Assembly (NCBI GenBank): GCA_964598225.1
Contig: CAZRBG010000006.1
Span: 1 to 64,000 of the forward strand
DNA length: 64,000 bases
Source: SG8-4 sp964598225
GTDB taxonomy: Bacteria > Planctomycetota > Phycisphaerae > Sedimentisphaerales > Anaerobacaceae
Direction: 5' to 3'
The notes beneath the pieces are model-generated. The model made no database searches. It was given only the letters and a program-made list of their open reading frames with translations, and was not told the origin of the DNA. Each line of letters begins with the position of its first letter. Positions within the stretch are counted from its first letter, which is position 1. Both the position numbers and the translations under genes were made by a program. Below are positions 1-8,362 of this stretch, piece after piece.

Positions 1-1
1 T

Positions 2-370
2 GAGACAATCGAACGGCTGTTCATGCACGAGCGGCGAATCGAGAGCAGTATGAACGGGACCATAATCAAGCTCAAGAGGCTTCAAACCGTTCGCAGAATA
101 GAGCGTGAGGACGCCGAGGAAAGACTTGCCGTCACGGCCGCTGCGCCTTTCAGTCTCGATAGCGATTTCGCAAAACAAACCCAATTCATGCAGAACTTAA
201 TCGACAGAACATCTTATCTGGAAAGGCATTATGACGATACATCTCGTCCCGAACCCGCCGAAAACAAACCCAATTTGGAAAGCCAATATCCGCCGGAGCG
301 GCCGAAAATAGAGCACAGCGAAAGGTTATGTGCCGATGAAAGTATGACCAGAAGCTCAATAAGCCCGTAG
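2..370 (+). CDS. Hypothetical protein, C-terminal part (gene enters from the left edge)
   Basis: The reading frame is open to the first codon of the window (position 2) and ends at the TAG at 368-370, so this is probably the last ~122 residues of a longer gene. It begins with a charged helical stretch (ERLFMHERRIESSMNG...IKLKRLQ) and then becomes polar and low in complexity. The tail contains KQTQFMQ and ENKPNLES, which look like decayed or repeat-derived coding sequence. I recall similar ERRIESSM...LKRLQ helices in small planctomycete proteins of unknown role, but assign no function. An ATG at 23 would give a 115-residue version. A palindromic intergenic repeat follows from 423. Confidence 0.4.
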   Translation, partial: ETIERLFMHERRIESSMNGTIIKLKRLQTVRRIEREDAEERLAVTAAAPFSLDSDFAKQTQFMQNLIDRTSYLERHYDDTSRPEPAENKPNLESQYPPERPKIEHSERLCADESMTRSSISP

Positions 371-422
371 GCCGTCGACAAGAAGCGACGGAGAGCATGC
401 AATAAAGCCAATGCCGAGACCG

Positions 423-511
423 GTGGGGCAACCCGTTCCAAACGCGTCGCGGGCGTCCCGCCCTCGAACACGGGCGAGACACCCGCGACACGGAGCAAGC
501 CCCACCCTACC
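423..511. repeat. Nested palindromic intergenic repeat
   Basis: The outer arms (GGTGGGGC near 423 and AGCCCCACCCTAC near 498-510) enclose an inner pair, GCGGGCGTCCCGCCC and GGGCGAGACACCCGCG. Both sub-patterns recur: the GTGGGGC/GCCCCAC type at 2832-2895, and the GGGC-atc-TGCCC type at 6695-6769 and 52705-52753. The right arm covers the stop codon (507-509) of the pseudopilin-like gene, so the repeat supplies that gene's end. Confidence 0.7.
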
Positions 512-1004
512 TTTTGAGATTGGCAAGCGTCTGGTTAATTGCCTGCTGGAGTTCTTCGGGTGTGAGCAGTTCGACTTGTCCGCCAAGTCTCAATACGCCG
601 GCGCGCCCGTCGTGAACGGGCTTCGGCTCGAACAGCACGACATTAGAGTCCGGAGAGTTGCGGCCGTGGCCGGCGATGTACTTATACTGCTCTCCCTCGG
701 GCGACGGGCACTTGAACAACCGGGTGTTTCCGCTGAATCGCATTAACTCCTCGAGCGATTCAGGATATGTTCCGTTGGCAACGGCGTACATGTGCAGGTT
801 TTGCCCGATGGCGCGCAGATTCATCTGACACTTTACACTCGTGGCGTCGTGTTTCGCCTGGACCATCGTCTCTGCGTATTGCTCGCCAGCCCGGCCGTAG
901 CTCTTCATCAACCAGACGATACCGTAAGCAAGAAGGCCGAAGAAGACTACAGCGGTAATAATGTTGATTACCGTTCCGCCGTATTTGTTTCTTATGCGTT
1001 TCAT
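507..1004 (-). CDS. Pseudopilin-like single-pass membrane protein
   Basis: A 165-residue protein with a short basic N-terminus (MKRIRNKYGG) and one hydrophobic helix (about residues 12-32), then a soluble domain. The sequence CQMNLRAIGQNLHMYA followed by GTYPESLEEL is typical of the type II pseudopilin-like (DUF1559-style) proteins abundant in planctomycetes, where a helix leads into a small display domain with paired cysteines. The start at 1004 is preceded by AAAGAGGCGATT, a good ribosome-binding site; the longer frame uses a TTG overlapping the upstream stop. It lies 56 bp downstream of the M50 protease gene and is probably co-transcribed. No peptidase cleavage motif (G/FTxxE) is obvious, so true pilin processing is unproven. 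The 58698-59675 protein has a similar C-terminal half. Confidence 0.6.
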   Translation of the reverse strand: MKRIRNKYGGTVINIITAVVFFGLLAYGIVWLMKSYGRAGEQYAETMVQAKHDATSVKCQMNLRAIGQNLHMYAVANGTYPESLEELMRFSGNTRLFKCPSPEGEQYKYIAGHGRNSPDSNVVLFEPKPVHDGRAGVLRLGGQVELLTPEELQQAINQTLANLKR

Positions 1005-1060
1005 AATCGCCTCTTTAGCCGCCGGCTTGGCGCTTCCTGCCGACCCGCATAGCCCAATGG

Positions 1061-1726
1061 TCAAAGAGATAGGGGTAATCCCAGCAAGGCGTAAAATCCT
1101 TCAACGATCGGCAGTATGATCCGGTGAAATCCTCCGAATGCGAGAAAACCAACAAGAATAAATACCCCGAATTGCGAGAATTGCCCATACGCGCTGATCG
1201 CTCCGGGAGACCGAAGTCCGGCGTAGACCATCTTCGAGCCGTCCAGCGGCGGGATGGGAAGCAGATTGAATACCGCGAGGATTATATTGTAAAGAATTGC
1301 CAGCGACACAAAAGCCGACAGCAACGGACTCGCGGCCAGACCGAAGACGTGAAACGAAACTGTCAGCGCAAGGACGAGCAGCAGATTGGAAGCGGGGCCG
1401 GCCGCGGCTACAAGTAAAACCTGTCTCTTGTTCAGGACCGCGAAGTTGACCGGCACCGGCTTGGCCCAGCCGAATCCCGCGACCAGCGGCAGTACAATAG
1501 TGCCGATGAGGCTGATATGGGCGATAGGGTTCAGCGTCAGGCGTCCCATTCTTGCCGCGGTGTCGTCGCCGAATCTGTATGCCATCCAGCCGTGTGCGCA
1601 CTCATGGATGCTTAGTGATATGAGAAATATCGAAATCGTAAACAAATAAACCGCAGTATCGCCGCCCAGCATAGTACTTACCACATAAAAGGTCAAAAAA
1701 CGCCGCGACGCCATAAGCATCGCCAC
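1061..1726 (-). CDS. Site-2-protease family (M50) membrane metalloprotease
   Basis: A 221-residue polytopic membrane protein. The zinc-binding motif HECAH lies in the first or second transmembrane helix (about residues 42-46), and the second conserved motif, NLLPIPPLDGS (N-x-x-P-x-P-P-L-D-G), lies near residue 160, supplying the third metal ligand. This is the compact form without a PDZ domain. Such proteases cut substrates inside the membrane; the substrate here cannot be told. The frame opens with GTG at 1726; internal ATGs at 1720, 1714 and 1672 are alternatives, and the last would trim a non-membrane leader. The pseudopilin-like gene follows closely. Confidence 0.85.
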   Translation of the reverse strand: MAMLMASRRFLTFYVVSTMLGGDTAVYLFTISIFLISLSIHECAHGWMAYRFGDDTAARMGRLTLNPIAHISLIGTIVLPLVAGFGWAKPVPVNFAVLNKRQVLLVAAAGPASNLLLVLALTVSFHVFGLAASPLLSAFVSLAILYNIILAVFNLLPIPPLDGSKMVYAGLRSPGAISAYGQFSQFGVFILVGFLAFGGFHRIILPIVEGFYALLGLPLSL

Positions 1727-1781
1727 GGCACTATTCTACCATTTTTGCTCTGCAAGTGATACCGCTAAATGCGAATTCGCC

Positions 1782-2804
1782 TTATTTTAGCCCGTTTAGC
1801 TTCACCTTTGCCAGATAAATGCCGGTTTTCCCTTCGTGGCTCGAATAATAGCTCACGTGGAGCACTTTATCATGCCAGACCAGGCCGGGGTAGCTCGTAT
1901 CTCCGCCGCCGGGGAGTCTTGTCAATTTGGACATTGTGCCGCCGTTGACGTCGAGACAGGTCAGTGCGGTGTGAACGCCGCCGTCGAACATTCTTCCGGC
2001 AGCGATCCAGTGGTCGCCGGGAATCCGGATGAAATTGGGGCCGCCGAAGCTGTTGAATTTCTCGCCGAGGTCGTGCCATTGCCATTGGGTGTAGTCGGGC
2101 TTGCTCACGCCCAAGACGGCACTCCTGGGCTGGTTCTGCCAACGGTCTCTGCGGACGAGAGCGTAACAGGTATCGTCCGGGCCAAAACGCAGAGTAACCT
2201 CTGTGGGGCGCCCTTTGTCAAAAAGCTTTGCCACGTGCTTACGATAATTCACACCGTCCGAGCTGACTCGCAGATCGATATACGGCCCGTCTTCGGCGCC
2301 GCCGTATGTGACTCCGTAAGCTTTTCCATCATGCCAGGTGACGCGCCAGAGCCACCTACCGGGTTTGGTTACGGTTCGGGGGTTCGTCCATTTTTTGCCG
2401 TCATTAGAGAAACTGACAAACGCCGCCGTTGGCGCGCTTTGATTGTCCTTCTTTCTCACCGCTATACCGCCGATCAGCATCAGTCTATTGTCCGGCGTGA
2501 TCGAGACGTGAGGATCGCGCAGGTCGCGGCCATCCTGTGCAACCAAAGCGGCCGGCTTCCAAACGCTGGCGTCTCCGGATACGAGCACCCGTATCTTGCC
2601 GTCGGTCGAGACGTGCCCTCTGCCCTCGCGAAAGACGCACCAGAACCGGCCGTTCCAGCGGATAAGGTCGGTGAAAGCGTTGTGCGGAGCCTTGTCCCAG
2701 ATTTTGGTCACCTCGATAACCTCGGCCGTCATGGGAGCATCGGCGATGGCCCATGGCGCAAAAAGGAGCAGTAACATCACGGCACTGAATACTCTCGCCT
2801 TCAT
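1782..2804 (-). CDS. Exported sialidase-like (BNR-type propeller) glycoside-binding or hydrolase protein
   Basis: A 340-residue protein with a Sec signal peptide (MKARVFSAVMLLLLFAPWAIA). The mature part contains spaced beta-propeller elements such as SGDASVWKP, SNDGKKW and SSDGVNY, resembling the Asp-box (S-x-D-x-G-x-x-W) turns of the sialidase/neuraminidase superfamily. FREGRGHV and DLRDPHVS match places where sialidases carry arginine and aspartate. The full set of three arginines plus the Tyr/Glu pair was not verified, so activity on sialic acid is not claimed; planctomycete members often act on other sugars or are uncharacterised. The start at 2804 is chosen because TTAAGGAGAATCAAA lies directly upstream. 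Confidence 0.7.
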   Translation of the reverse strand: MKARVFSAVMLLLLFAPWAIADAPMTAEVIEVTKIWDKAPHNAFTDLIRWNGRFWCVFREGRGHVSTDGKIRVLVSGDASVWKPAALVAQDGRDLRDPHVSITPDNRLMLIGGIAVRKKDNQSAPTAAFVSFSNDGKKWTNPRTVTKPGRWLWRVTWHDGKAYGVTYGGAEDGPYIDLRVSSDGVNYRKHVAKLFDKGRPTEVTLRFGPDDTCYALVRRDRWQNQPRSAVLGVSKPDYTQWQWHDLGEKFNSFGGPNFIRIPGDHWIAAGRMFDGGVHTALTCLDVNGGTMSKLTRLPGGGDTSYPGLVWHDKVLHVSYYSSHEGKTGIYLAKVKLNGLK

Positions 2805-2831
2805 TTTGATTCTCCTTAAGATACACAGCGT

Positions 2832-2895
2832 GTAGGGCGGGGCAAGCCCCACCATCTTTTCTACCTACCGGTCGGTGGGGCAAGCCCCACCCTAC
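2832..2895. repeat. Two head-to-head GTGGGGC-AAGCCCCAC palindromes
   Basis: GTAGGGCGGGGCAAGCCCC (from 2832) and GGTGGGGCAAGCCCCACC (from 2874) are near-perfect palindromes about 20 bp apart. The same arm ends the repeat at 423-511. Placed between the sialidase-like gene and the DUF2271-like gene, they would fold as hairpins in an RNA reading either way, but there is no T run. They look like members of an interspersed REP-like family. Confidence 0.75.
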
Positions 2896-2911
2896 GGACT
2901 ACGGACTCAGG

Positions 2912-3619
2912 CTACAGGGCGGCAACCTCGATCTTGGAGAATAAATTTTTCGCGTCGGTAATACATTCCAAATCCGGGTTGACACCTTCGACACGCTCGA
3001 ATTGGTCCGTCCTGCCTATCAATTCAGGTTTGCTCTGTTGACCCGGCATGGCAGTGATCCGGCCCTTGTAAATGATCGATGGCTGGCCGTTGCCGTTACG
3101 GTCCCGTTTGCCGTCTCTGGTCTTTGCCGGGAAGGAATCGTTGTAATCTCCGGATACGTTCACTTCGATGAAGTAGTTCCACTTGCTGGCCGCCGGCACC
3201 TCGGTTCGACAGGTCAAATCCTTCTTCGGCGTCGCCCCGGTCACGGCGTCCGCAGCCGGATGCGCAGGTGTCGGATCACCCCTGTTGCCGGTCTCCTTAT
3301 TCCATCGACTCACCCAGTAAGGCAGAGAAATCGGACGGACCGTTTTGCCGCCCCAGCTGCCGGCGCCGGTTTTCTCAGTGACATATACGGTTCGGATTTG
3401 CTCGCCCGCGGCATCTTCGATCCAGACGGCGAATTGTGGAGGCTTCTTGTAATGCGACTTCGCATAGACCGCCGGATCAAGGCTCAACGAGAATTGCAGC
3501 ACAACCGGTTCGGCTGATCCTGCGCTGAAGTTCCGACAGCCAATCACTACGCACGAAACTGCGATCGCGCAGACGGATAACAGGGGAAGGTTTCTCAGCT
3601 TCAAGCCGGGCCCGATCAT
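2912..3619 (-). CDS. DUF2271-like lipoprotein
   Basis: A 235-residue protein with a lipoprotein signal (hydrophobic run ending VVIGC near residue 28). The middle matches my recollection of DUF2271 periplasmic proteins: FAVWIEDAAGEQIRTVYV, then a W-rich stretch and DAVTGATPK. These proteins often accompany flavin transferase or PepSY genes, but no such genes are present here. The ATG at 3619 overlaps the stop of the sugar isomerase-like gene by four bases (ATGA), so the two are probably translationally coupled. Role unknown; family call moderate. Confidence 0.55.
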   Translation of the reverse strand: MIGPGLKLRNLPLLSVCAIAVSCVVIGCRNFSAGSAEPVVLQFSLSLDPAVYAKSHYKKPPQFAVWIEDAAGEQIRTVYVTEKTGAGSWGGKTVRPISLPYWVSRWNKETGNRGDPTPAHPAADAVTGATPKKDLTCRTEVPAASKWNYFIEVNVSGDYNDSFPAKTRDGKRDRNGNGQPSIIYKGRITAMPGQQSKPELIGRTDQFERVEGVNPDLECITDAKNLFSKIEVAAL

Positions 3620-4521
3620 ACGAGCCTCTGTTTGCGAAGGTTATTCAGGCATTTCTCGACGGATTCGAGCGGCGGAGCGCCTTTGCGTTCGTACTCCACG
3701 ATAAACCACTCGGTCGAACCGACGGCCCGGCAGAGCGCGAAAAAGGCCTTCCAGTTGACGTCACCCTCGCCGACGAATGCATTGGGATCAGTCTCGCTGT
3801 ATTCCTTGACGTGTACGGTGATCGCTCGTTCGGGATACTTGTAGAGATAGGGCAGTGGATCCACGCCGCCGTGCATCGCGTTGCCGACGTCGAGCTGCAT
3901 GACGACGTCCTTCTTCGTGTTGCCGTAGAAGGTGTCCCAGGGAAGCTCGCCTTTCATGGGCTGGAACTCGACGCTGTGATTGTGATAGCCGACGAGCATG
4001 TCGTGCGGCTTAACCTTCTCGGCAAGCTCGTTGAAGAGCTTGGCCGTATCGAGCCACGCCTGGTGCGACTCGCGGTACTTACCGGGCAAACCGGGGACGA
4101 TAAGGTACTTGTTGCCGATTGTCTTGTTGAACTCGATGGTCCTGGCCAACTCATCTCCGAGCAGCGTGGGCAGACCGGTGTGCGTGCCGCAACATTCGAG
4201 GCCGTTGTCGTCGAGCATCTTGCGCAGTTGCTTGGCCGTGTAGTCGTAGTAGCCCGCAAATTCGACGCCCTTGTAGCCCATCTTCGCCACTGCTTCAATA
4301 GTGCCCGGCAGATCATTCTTGCATACTTCGCGCACCGAGTATAGCTGCAGGCCGACCTGTCCCCTCCTGGATCTCCGCAGCGCTCTCGCTCTGGCACGGG
4401 CCGCACGGGCCTGACGGGTCCGCTCTGCTCCATGCGTGCCGGTGGTTACGGCGGTTGCGGCTATTACACTCCTGGCGAGCAGGCCTCGCCGCGAAACGAT
4501 ATTCTTGTTTTCTGCTGACAT
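3616..4521 (-). CDS. Tat-exported sugar phosphate isomerase/epimerase-like TIM-barrel protein
   Basis: A 301-residue protein. It opens with a twin-arginine type leader (SRRGLLARSVIAATAV). The body is the xylose-isomerase-like TIM barrel: QLYSVRE, GYKGVEFAGYY, LVGYHNHSVEF, MQLDVGNAMHGG, VHVKEYS and FIVEYER place the usual metal-binding Glu, His, Asp and Glu on successive strands. Planctomycete members are exported and act on sugars of unknown type; some are 3-keto-glycoside enzymes. Between leader and barrel there is an unusual arginine/alanine-rich linker (about residues 31-55). GGAGAATCG precedes the ATG. It overlaps the DUF2271-like gene by ATGA. Confidence 0.8.
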   Translation of the reverse strand: MSAENKNIVSRRGLLARSVIAATAVTTGTHGAERTRQARAARARARALRRSRRGQVGLQLYSVREVCKNDLPGTIEAVAKMGYKGVEFAGYYDYTAKQLRKMLDDNGLECCGTHTGLPTLLGDELARTIEFNKTIGNKYLIVPGLPGKYRESHQAWLDTAKLFNELAEKVKPHDMLVGYHNHSVEFQPMKGELPWDTFYGNTKKDVVMQLDVGNAMHGGVDPLPYLYKYPERAITVHVKEYSETDPNAFVGEGDVNWKAFFALCRAVGSTEWFIVEYERKGAPPLESVEKCLNNLRKQRLV

Positions 4522-4593
4522 TCGATTCTCCTTACTAATAGTTCATTGTTATGAGTTCATTGTTCATAGACTATGGGCCATCGCACGGCACGG

Positions 4594-7500
4594 TTACTCC
4601 AGACACAACACTTCGCCGTCGGTCGTCGCCATATACAGTTTTCCGTCGGCAGCCGCCATGCCGTCAAATACGGGCGGACTTTCAAGCTCGTGCCGCGCCA
4701 GCTCGCTGCCGTCCGCTGTTGACAGCACATATAGGAGTCCGCCCTTTTTGCCTTCCAAAGTCTCAGCGGGTTCCTTGCTTGAAAAGACATCCGGAGGGCC
4801 CGCAAGAAAGAGTCCGTTTTTCGTGAGAACCATGGCACGTGCGATCACAGGCTGCTGACCGGTCCACCGGTATTTCCTATTTTTCGTCCTTTCGTCTGGT
4901 CGCTCGATGGCGAAGGCCCGGTAGTGTGTGAATCGCCGCTCGGCGTCTCGCTGCGGCTTGAAGTGGAAGATGGTCGCACCGTCGATCCCGACGTGTGCTC
5001 CGTGGTGAATGTACTGACTGCGGCCAAAGCCGTAAATAGAGTCGTCGTCAAAAGCAAGTATCCGTCCGGCCGGAACCCGATTGCCCACGCGGGGCCAGCC
5101 ACCGTAGTTAGTTCCCATTGTCGTGCCGAACTGCCAATACGTGCGGTGCCACCAGGAATCCTCGAGAAAGCCCGCGGAGCTGAACAGGTGCGGCACGTCC
5201 GGCTTTTGTGGTTGGCCTTCCAGATCGAAACGATTGTGCCGCATGAAGATCGACTCTCCGTCACACGAAAGTACATCCGGCAGCGCACCCGGCATGTTCG
5301 TGCCGTGCACCGAGCCTTTTCGCTGAAAGCCGGTTTTGGGATCACGGTGGTCGACCATCGTTTCCGAGAGCAATTCGCCCGTCTTCACATCCAGCCTGAG
5401 AAGTCTTATGCCGCCATCGAGATAAGATGATCTTCCGGCGGCGCAGTAAGCTATGCCGTCCCGCACTAATACGCTTCCGGGAACGGGCCATGTCGATTCG
5501 AGTTGACCGTATGCGACAATTCTACGGTCCGCGGGTGCCGCGCGGTATCGCCAGACGAGCGACCCGTCCAGAGCGCGAAGGCAATAGACCCACCCGTCCG
5601 CGCAGCCAAACAGCACCAGGCCCCGCCAGATCGTTGGCGGCGAGTTGATTCGCCCGCCCGCCGTGCAGCTCCATAGATCGCGGCCTGATTCTGCGCTCAT
5701 GGCGTGAACCGTGTGGGCGTCAACATCTGCGACGAGCAGTTTCCCCTCGGCGACGACCGCGCTGCTAAGCCTGCCGCCAAGCGGCTTGTTCCACTTCTGT
5801 TTCAGCTCAGGATTGATCCGAACCGGGATGTAACCGCTACGGGCATTATCGTGCCGATATGTCGGCCAGTCTTGGGGATTGACTGTGGCTAAGCCATGAA
5901 TTGATGATTGACTATTGACTATTTGGTTGTACGCCGGGCCCTTCTCGAGACGGCCCGCTGATTCGTCGATTTCCTGCTTTGGCCGCATCCGCCCGGGCGC
6001 CAGGCAGTTGAAGCCGGGCAGCTTTGCCTTGATGAAGCACGCGCACGGATTGGTCGGTGCGTACAGCAGGCCATTAGCGGGAATCACGCCGTACTGACAT
6101 GCGCCGCGCACCCAATGGTTCGGGATGGCCTTGCCGGTCTCCAGTTCGATAAACTCGACTCCGGATCGTCCGAGCACAAGATAATCGCCGGTGCCTTTGT
6201 TGCGGTAACAGCGATGATGTCCCATCCCCGCGGCGAAGAACTCCTTGTCCGCCGGACGCGTGCGCTTGACCTCGCCAGTCACAGGATCGCGGCCCTCGGT
6301 TATTCCGGGGTCTCTCGCTCTGACCAGACTCCCGGTCCATACAAGGCCGTCGGCTACGAGAACATCGGCCGGAGCATTGTAGCACTCGCGTGCCGAGCAG
6401 CTCCACAGCCGCTCGCCGTTTTTAGCAGAGAACGCGATCAGCTCACCCACCGGCGCCTGGCCGCCCCTGCTGCTGACTATCCATTCGACCTTCTGCTTGC
6501 TGTCGGTATCGGGCGTCTTTTTGTCCGCAACCGCACGGTCGGCCGAAAGAACTACGTCGTCGTACACTACGAGCGTAGGCGCCGACCATGTCGGGCGGCT
6601 CCGGCTGGTTGGGCGTTCGGCTCGCCATATCTCTTCGCCCGAATTCGCTGCCAGGCAGATTATCTCGTCGGCGTTCTGGAAGAAGAGGCGCATTGTGTCG
6701 CGGGCATCTCGCCCGCTCGTGGCGAGGGCATCCTGCCCTTGTTCCGAGGGTGAGACGCCCTCGACACGTGAGTTCCCTTTGCTCACGGCCAGCGTTGTGG
6801 GCATCAGTTCGACGGTCTCTGCGTCCGACTTCCTCCAGAGCACTTTGCCCGTTTCCGCGTCAAGTGCGATGATTCGTTTAGCCGGCGGATTCTCCAGATA
6901 GCCCGGCCGTTGCGGGCGCACGCGAGCGAAGCCGGGTTTCAAACCTTCGTCCGACTCGTCTTTTTCGCCGACCTCGCCGGCAACAACATAAAGGGTGCCC
7001 TCGCAGTGGACGACTTCCAGTGTGCCTTCGGTTTGCTCGTACGTTTTGATTGTCTTGCCTGTCGCGGCATCCAGACCAACCAGCGGGCGGTCTATGCCCA
7101 GCGTTACATAAACTCTGTCACCCACGGCTACCAGTCTTCTTGAAAGGTCGCTCGGCCCGGTGCGGAAACCCCTCAGGTGCCATTGCCATTTAGGTATCCG
7201 CCGTTTCCAGAGCAGCACGCCGTTGAAGGCATCGCGAGCGACGAGATGCCAGTCGGGCTCCAGGACCACCAGAGCAATCGGCGCTTCGTCTATTATGTAA
7301 AAGATGCGGCCGCCCGCCGAGACTGCGCCGCTGATGCTTGCCAAATGATCGTGGCTTCTGGCCCATTGCGGCCCGACCACCCACTGCAACTGTTTAGGCG
7401 GCCCGACTATCGAATCATCCGAGACGGCGTTGTTAGTCGAGTCGTACAGGGCATGCGTCCACTCGTCGATTTGCTCCGGCTGCGACTTGACCGTCTTTTT

Positions 7501-7956
7501 CCATTTGCCGTTGGTCTTTATGTACGCCGCACCGGACGGCGCTAGAACGCGCATGACCTCGTCCATGGATACGCCGGTAAGCTTGTCTGAGACGACGAGG
7601 TTTACGAGATTGTCGGTGTAAGGCAAACTTCTCGCTGTGAGCCGGTCGATCGAGACCAGACCGTAGTATCCAACTGACTTGATGTATTTCCGCGCCAATT
7701 CGACTCTGTTCTTGCTGCGATCCAGCCCGTGAACGAGGAAGCCGTCACCGGTTCGCAGTGCTGCCGTGAGCCTGCCATTGCCACAACCGATGTGTACGAT
7801 CAGCCCACCGGTCACATTGCACTCTTTGAGAATCGCCTCAGCCTGCTGAGCCGGCGTCAACGCCTGAGCAAACGCCATTGAGCCAATCATGGGAACTAAT
7901 AACAACAGTGCCGCGGCAATACACGAATTGTTAAGGAACGTCCGTCTGTTTAGCAT
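4594..7956 (-). CDS. Exported methyltransferase-like domain fused to a PQQ-type beta-propeller
   Basis: A 1120-residue protein. The start at 7956 follows GGAGGTAACTGCT, a near-perfect ribosome-binding site. A signal peptide (MLNRRTFLNN...MAFA) is followed by a class I Rossmann methyltransferase-like domain (about 45-165) with motif I VHIGCGNGRLTAAL and RVLAPSGAAY. From about 185 to the end there are PQQ/quinoprotein repeats (LDAATGKTIKTY, LDAETGKVLWRK, SAKNGERLWSC, RALDGSLVWRY, RLDVKTGELLS), with a second propeller opening at DWPTYRHDNARSG. Such fusions occur in planctomycetes with unknown function. Oddities: a palindromic repeat is translated in frame at about residues 396-420, and a second repeat-like stretch (QIVNSQSSIHG) sits before the second propeller. 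Dehydrogenase activity is not evident. Confidence 0.75.
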   Translation of the reverse strand: MLNRRTFLNNSCIAAALLLLVPMIGSMAFAQALTPAQQAEAILKECNVTGGLIVHIGCGNGRLTAALRTGDGFLVHGLDRSKNRVELARKYIKSVGYYGLVSIDRLTARSLPYTDNLVNLVVSDKLTGVSMDEVMRVLAPSGAAYIKTNGKWKKTVKSQPEQIDEWTHALYDSTNNAVSDDSIVGPPKQLQWVVGPQWARSHDHLASISGAVSAGGRIFYIIDEAPIALVVLEPDWHLVARDAFNGVLLWKRRIPKWQWHLRGFRTGPSDLSRRLVAVGDRVYVTLGIDRPLVGLDAATGKTIKTYEQTEGTLEVVHCEGTLYVVAGEVGEKDESDEGLKPGFARVRPQRPGYLENPPAKRIIALDAETGKVLWRKSDAETVELMPTTLAVSKGNSRVEGVSPSEQGQDALATSGRDARDTMRLFFQNADEIICLAANSGEEIWRAERPTSRSRPTWSAPTLVVYDDVVLSADRAVADKKTPDTDSKQKVEWIVSSRGGQAPVGELIAFSAKNGERLWSCSARECYNAPADVLVADGLVWTGSLVRARDPGITEGRDPVTGEVKRTRPADKEFFAAGMGHHRCYRNKGTGDYLVLGRSGVEFIELETGKAIPNHWVRGACQYGVIPANGLLYAPTNPCACFIKAKLPGFNCLAPGRMRPKQEIDESAGRLEKGPAYNQIVNSQSSIHGLATVNPQDWPTYRHDNARSGYIPVRINPELKQKWNKPLGGRLSSAVVAEGKLLVADVDAHTVHAMSAESGRDLWSCTAGGRINSPPTIWRGLVLFGCADGWVYCLRALDGSLVWRYRAAPADRRIVAYGQLESTWPVPGSVLVRDGIAYCAAGRSSYLDGGIRLLRLDVKTGELLSETMVDHRDPKTGFQRKGSVHGTNMPGALPDVLSCDGESIFMRHNRFDLEGQPQKPDVPHLFSSAGFLEDSWWHRTYWQFGTTMGTNYGGWPRVGNRVPAGRILAFDDDSIYGFGRSQYIHHGAHVGIDGATIFHFKPQRDAERRFTHYRAFAIERPDERTKNRKYRWTGQQPVIARAMVLTKNGLFLAGPPDVFSSKEPAETLEGKKGGLLYVLSTADGSELARHELESPPVFDGMAAADGKLYMATTDGEVLCLE
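6695..6769. repeat. Palindromic repeat inserted inside a coding sequence
   Basis: Successive hairpins GCGGGCATCTCGCCCGC, GAGGGCATCCTGCCCTTG and GAGGGTGAGACGCCCTC match the intergenic families at 447-490 and 52705-52753. On the minus strand the element is read through in frame as about 25 residues (starting NSRVEGVSPSEQG) between two ordinary propeller strands. Confidence 0.75.
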
Positions 7957-8147
7957 AGCAGTTACCTCCATAATTACTTCGCTGTGACTTTACCAGATTT
8001 GGTCAAAGTACTCAACACCCTCGTGCCAAGTCCGGGAAGCTTTACCGGTCGCAGATTTCGGTCCAGTGGCCGGCCTTGCGAATTTGGTACCCCGCATAGC
8101 TCTCAATGATCGATACGAAAAGCTTTGTTGGTTGGCATGCCGGCCAC

Positions 8148-8186
8148 AAAAAAGAATGCCTTGTCAGCGATTGACACCGACAAGGC
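8148..8186 (-). terminator. Rho-independent terminator of tRNA-Asp
   Basis: Reading the minus strand just after the tRNA: GCCTTGTC, a 13-base loop, GACAAGGC, then ATTCTTTTTT. It is an 8-bp perfect stem with a six-T tail. Confidence 0.85.
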
Positions 8187-8191
8187 TCAAA

Positions 8192-8265
8192 CGAGGCCGA
8201 AGGGACTCGAACCCTCAACCTTCGGATCGACAGTCCGATACTCTAACCAATTGAGCTACGGCCCC
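8192..8265 (-). tRNA. tRNA-Asp (anticodon GUC)
   Basis: The minus strand reads GGGGCCG (acceptor), TA, GCTC...GAGT (D arm with AATTGGTTA loop), TCGGA-CTGTCGA-TCCGA (anticodon arm, anticodon GTC), AGGTT variable loop, GAGGG-TTCGAGT-CCCTT (T arm) and CGGCCTC with discriminator G. The acceptor pairs over seven positions with one G-U. CCA is not encoded. Length 74 nt. Confidence 0.97.
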
Positions 8266-8362
8266 GAAAGGTTTCGAGGTTGCAAACATTAACAAAGTTA
8301 AAATCAGACGTCAAGCGTTTTTCTTGAAAAAAACAGCCCGCCACCGAATAACTGACCGTCGG

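Noticed and set aside
1836..2774. A 312-codon plus-strand ORF opposite the sialidase-like gene
   Set aside because: The minus frame has signal peptide, ribosome-binding site and propeller motifs; the plus frame has none.
8012..8029. Sigma-54-like TGGCACG on the minus strand upstream of the PQQ gene
   Set aside because: The -12 element GC is missing at the required 10-bp spacing.
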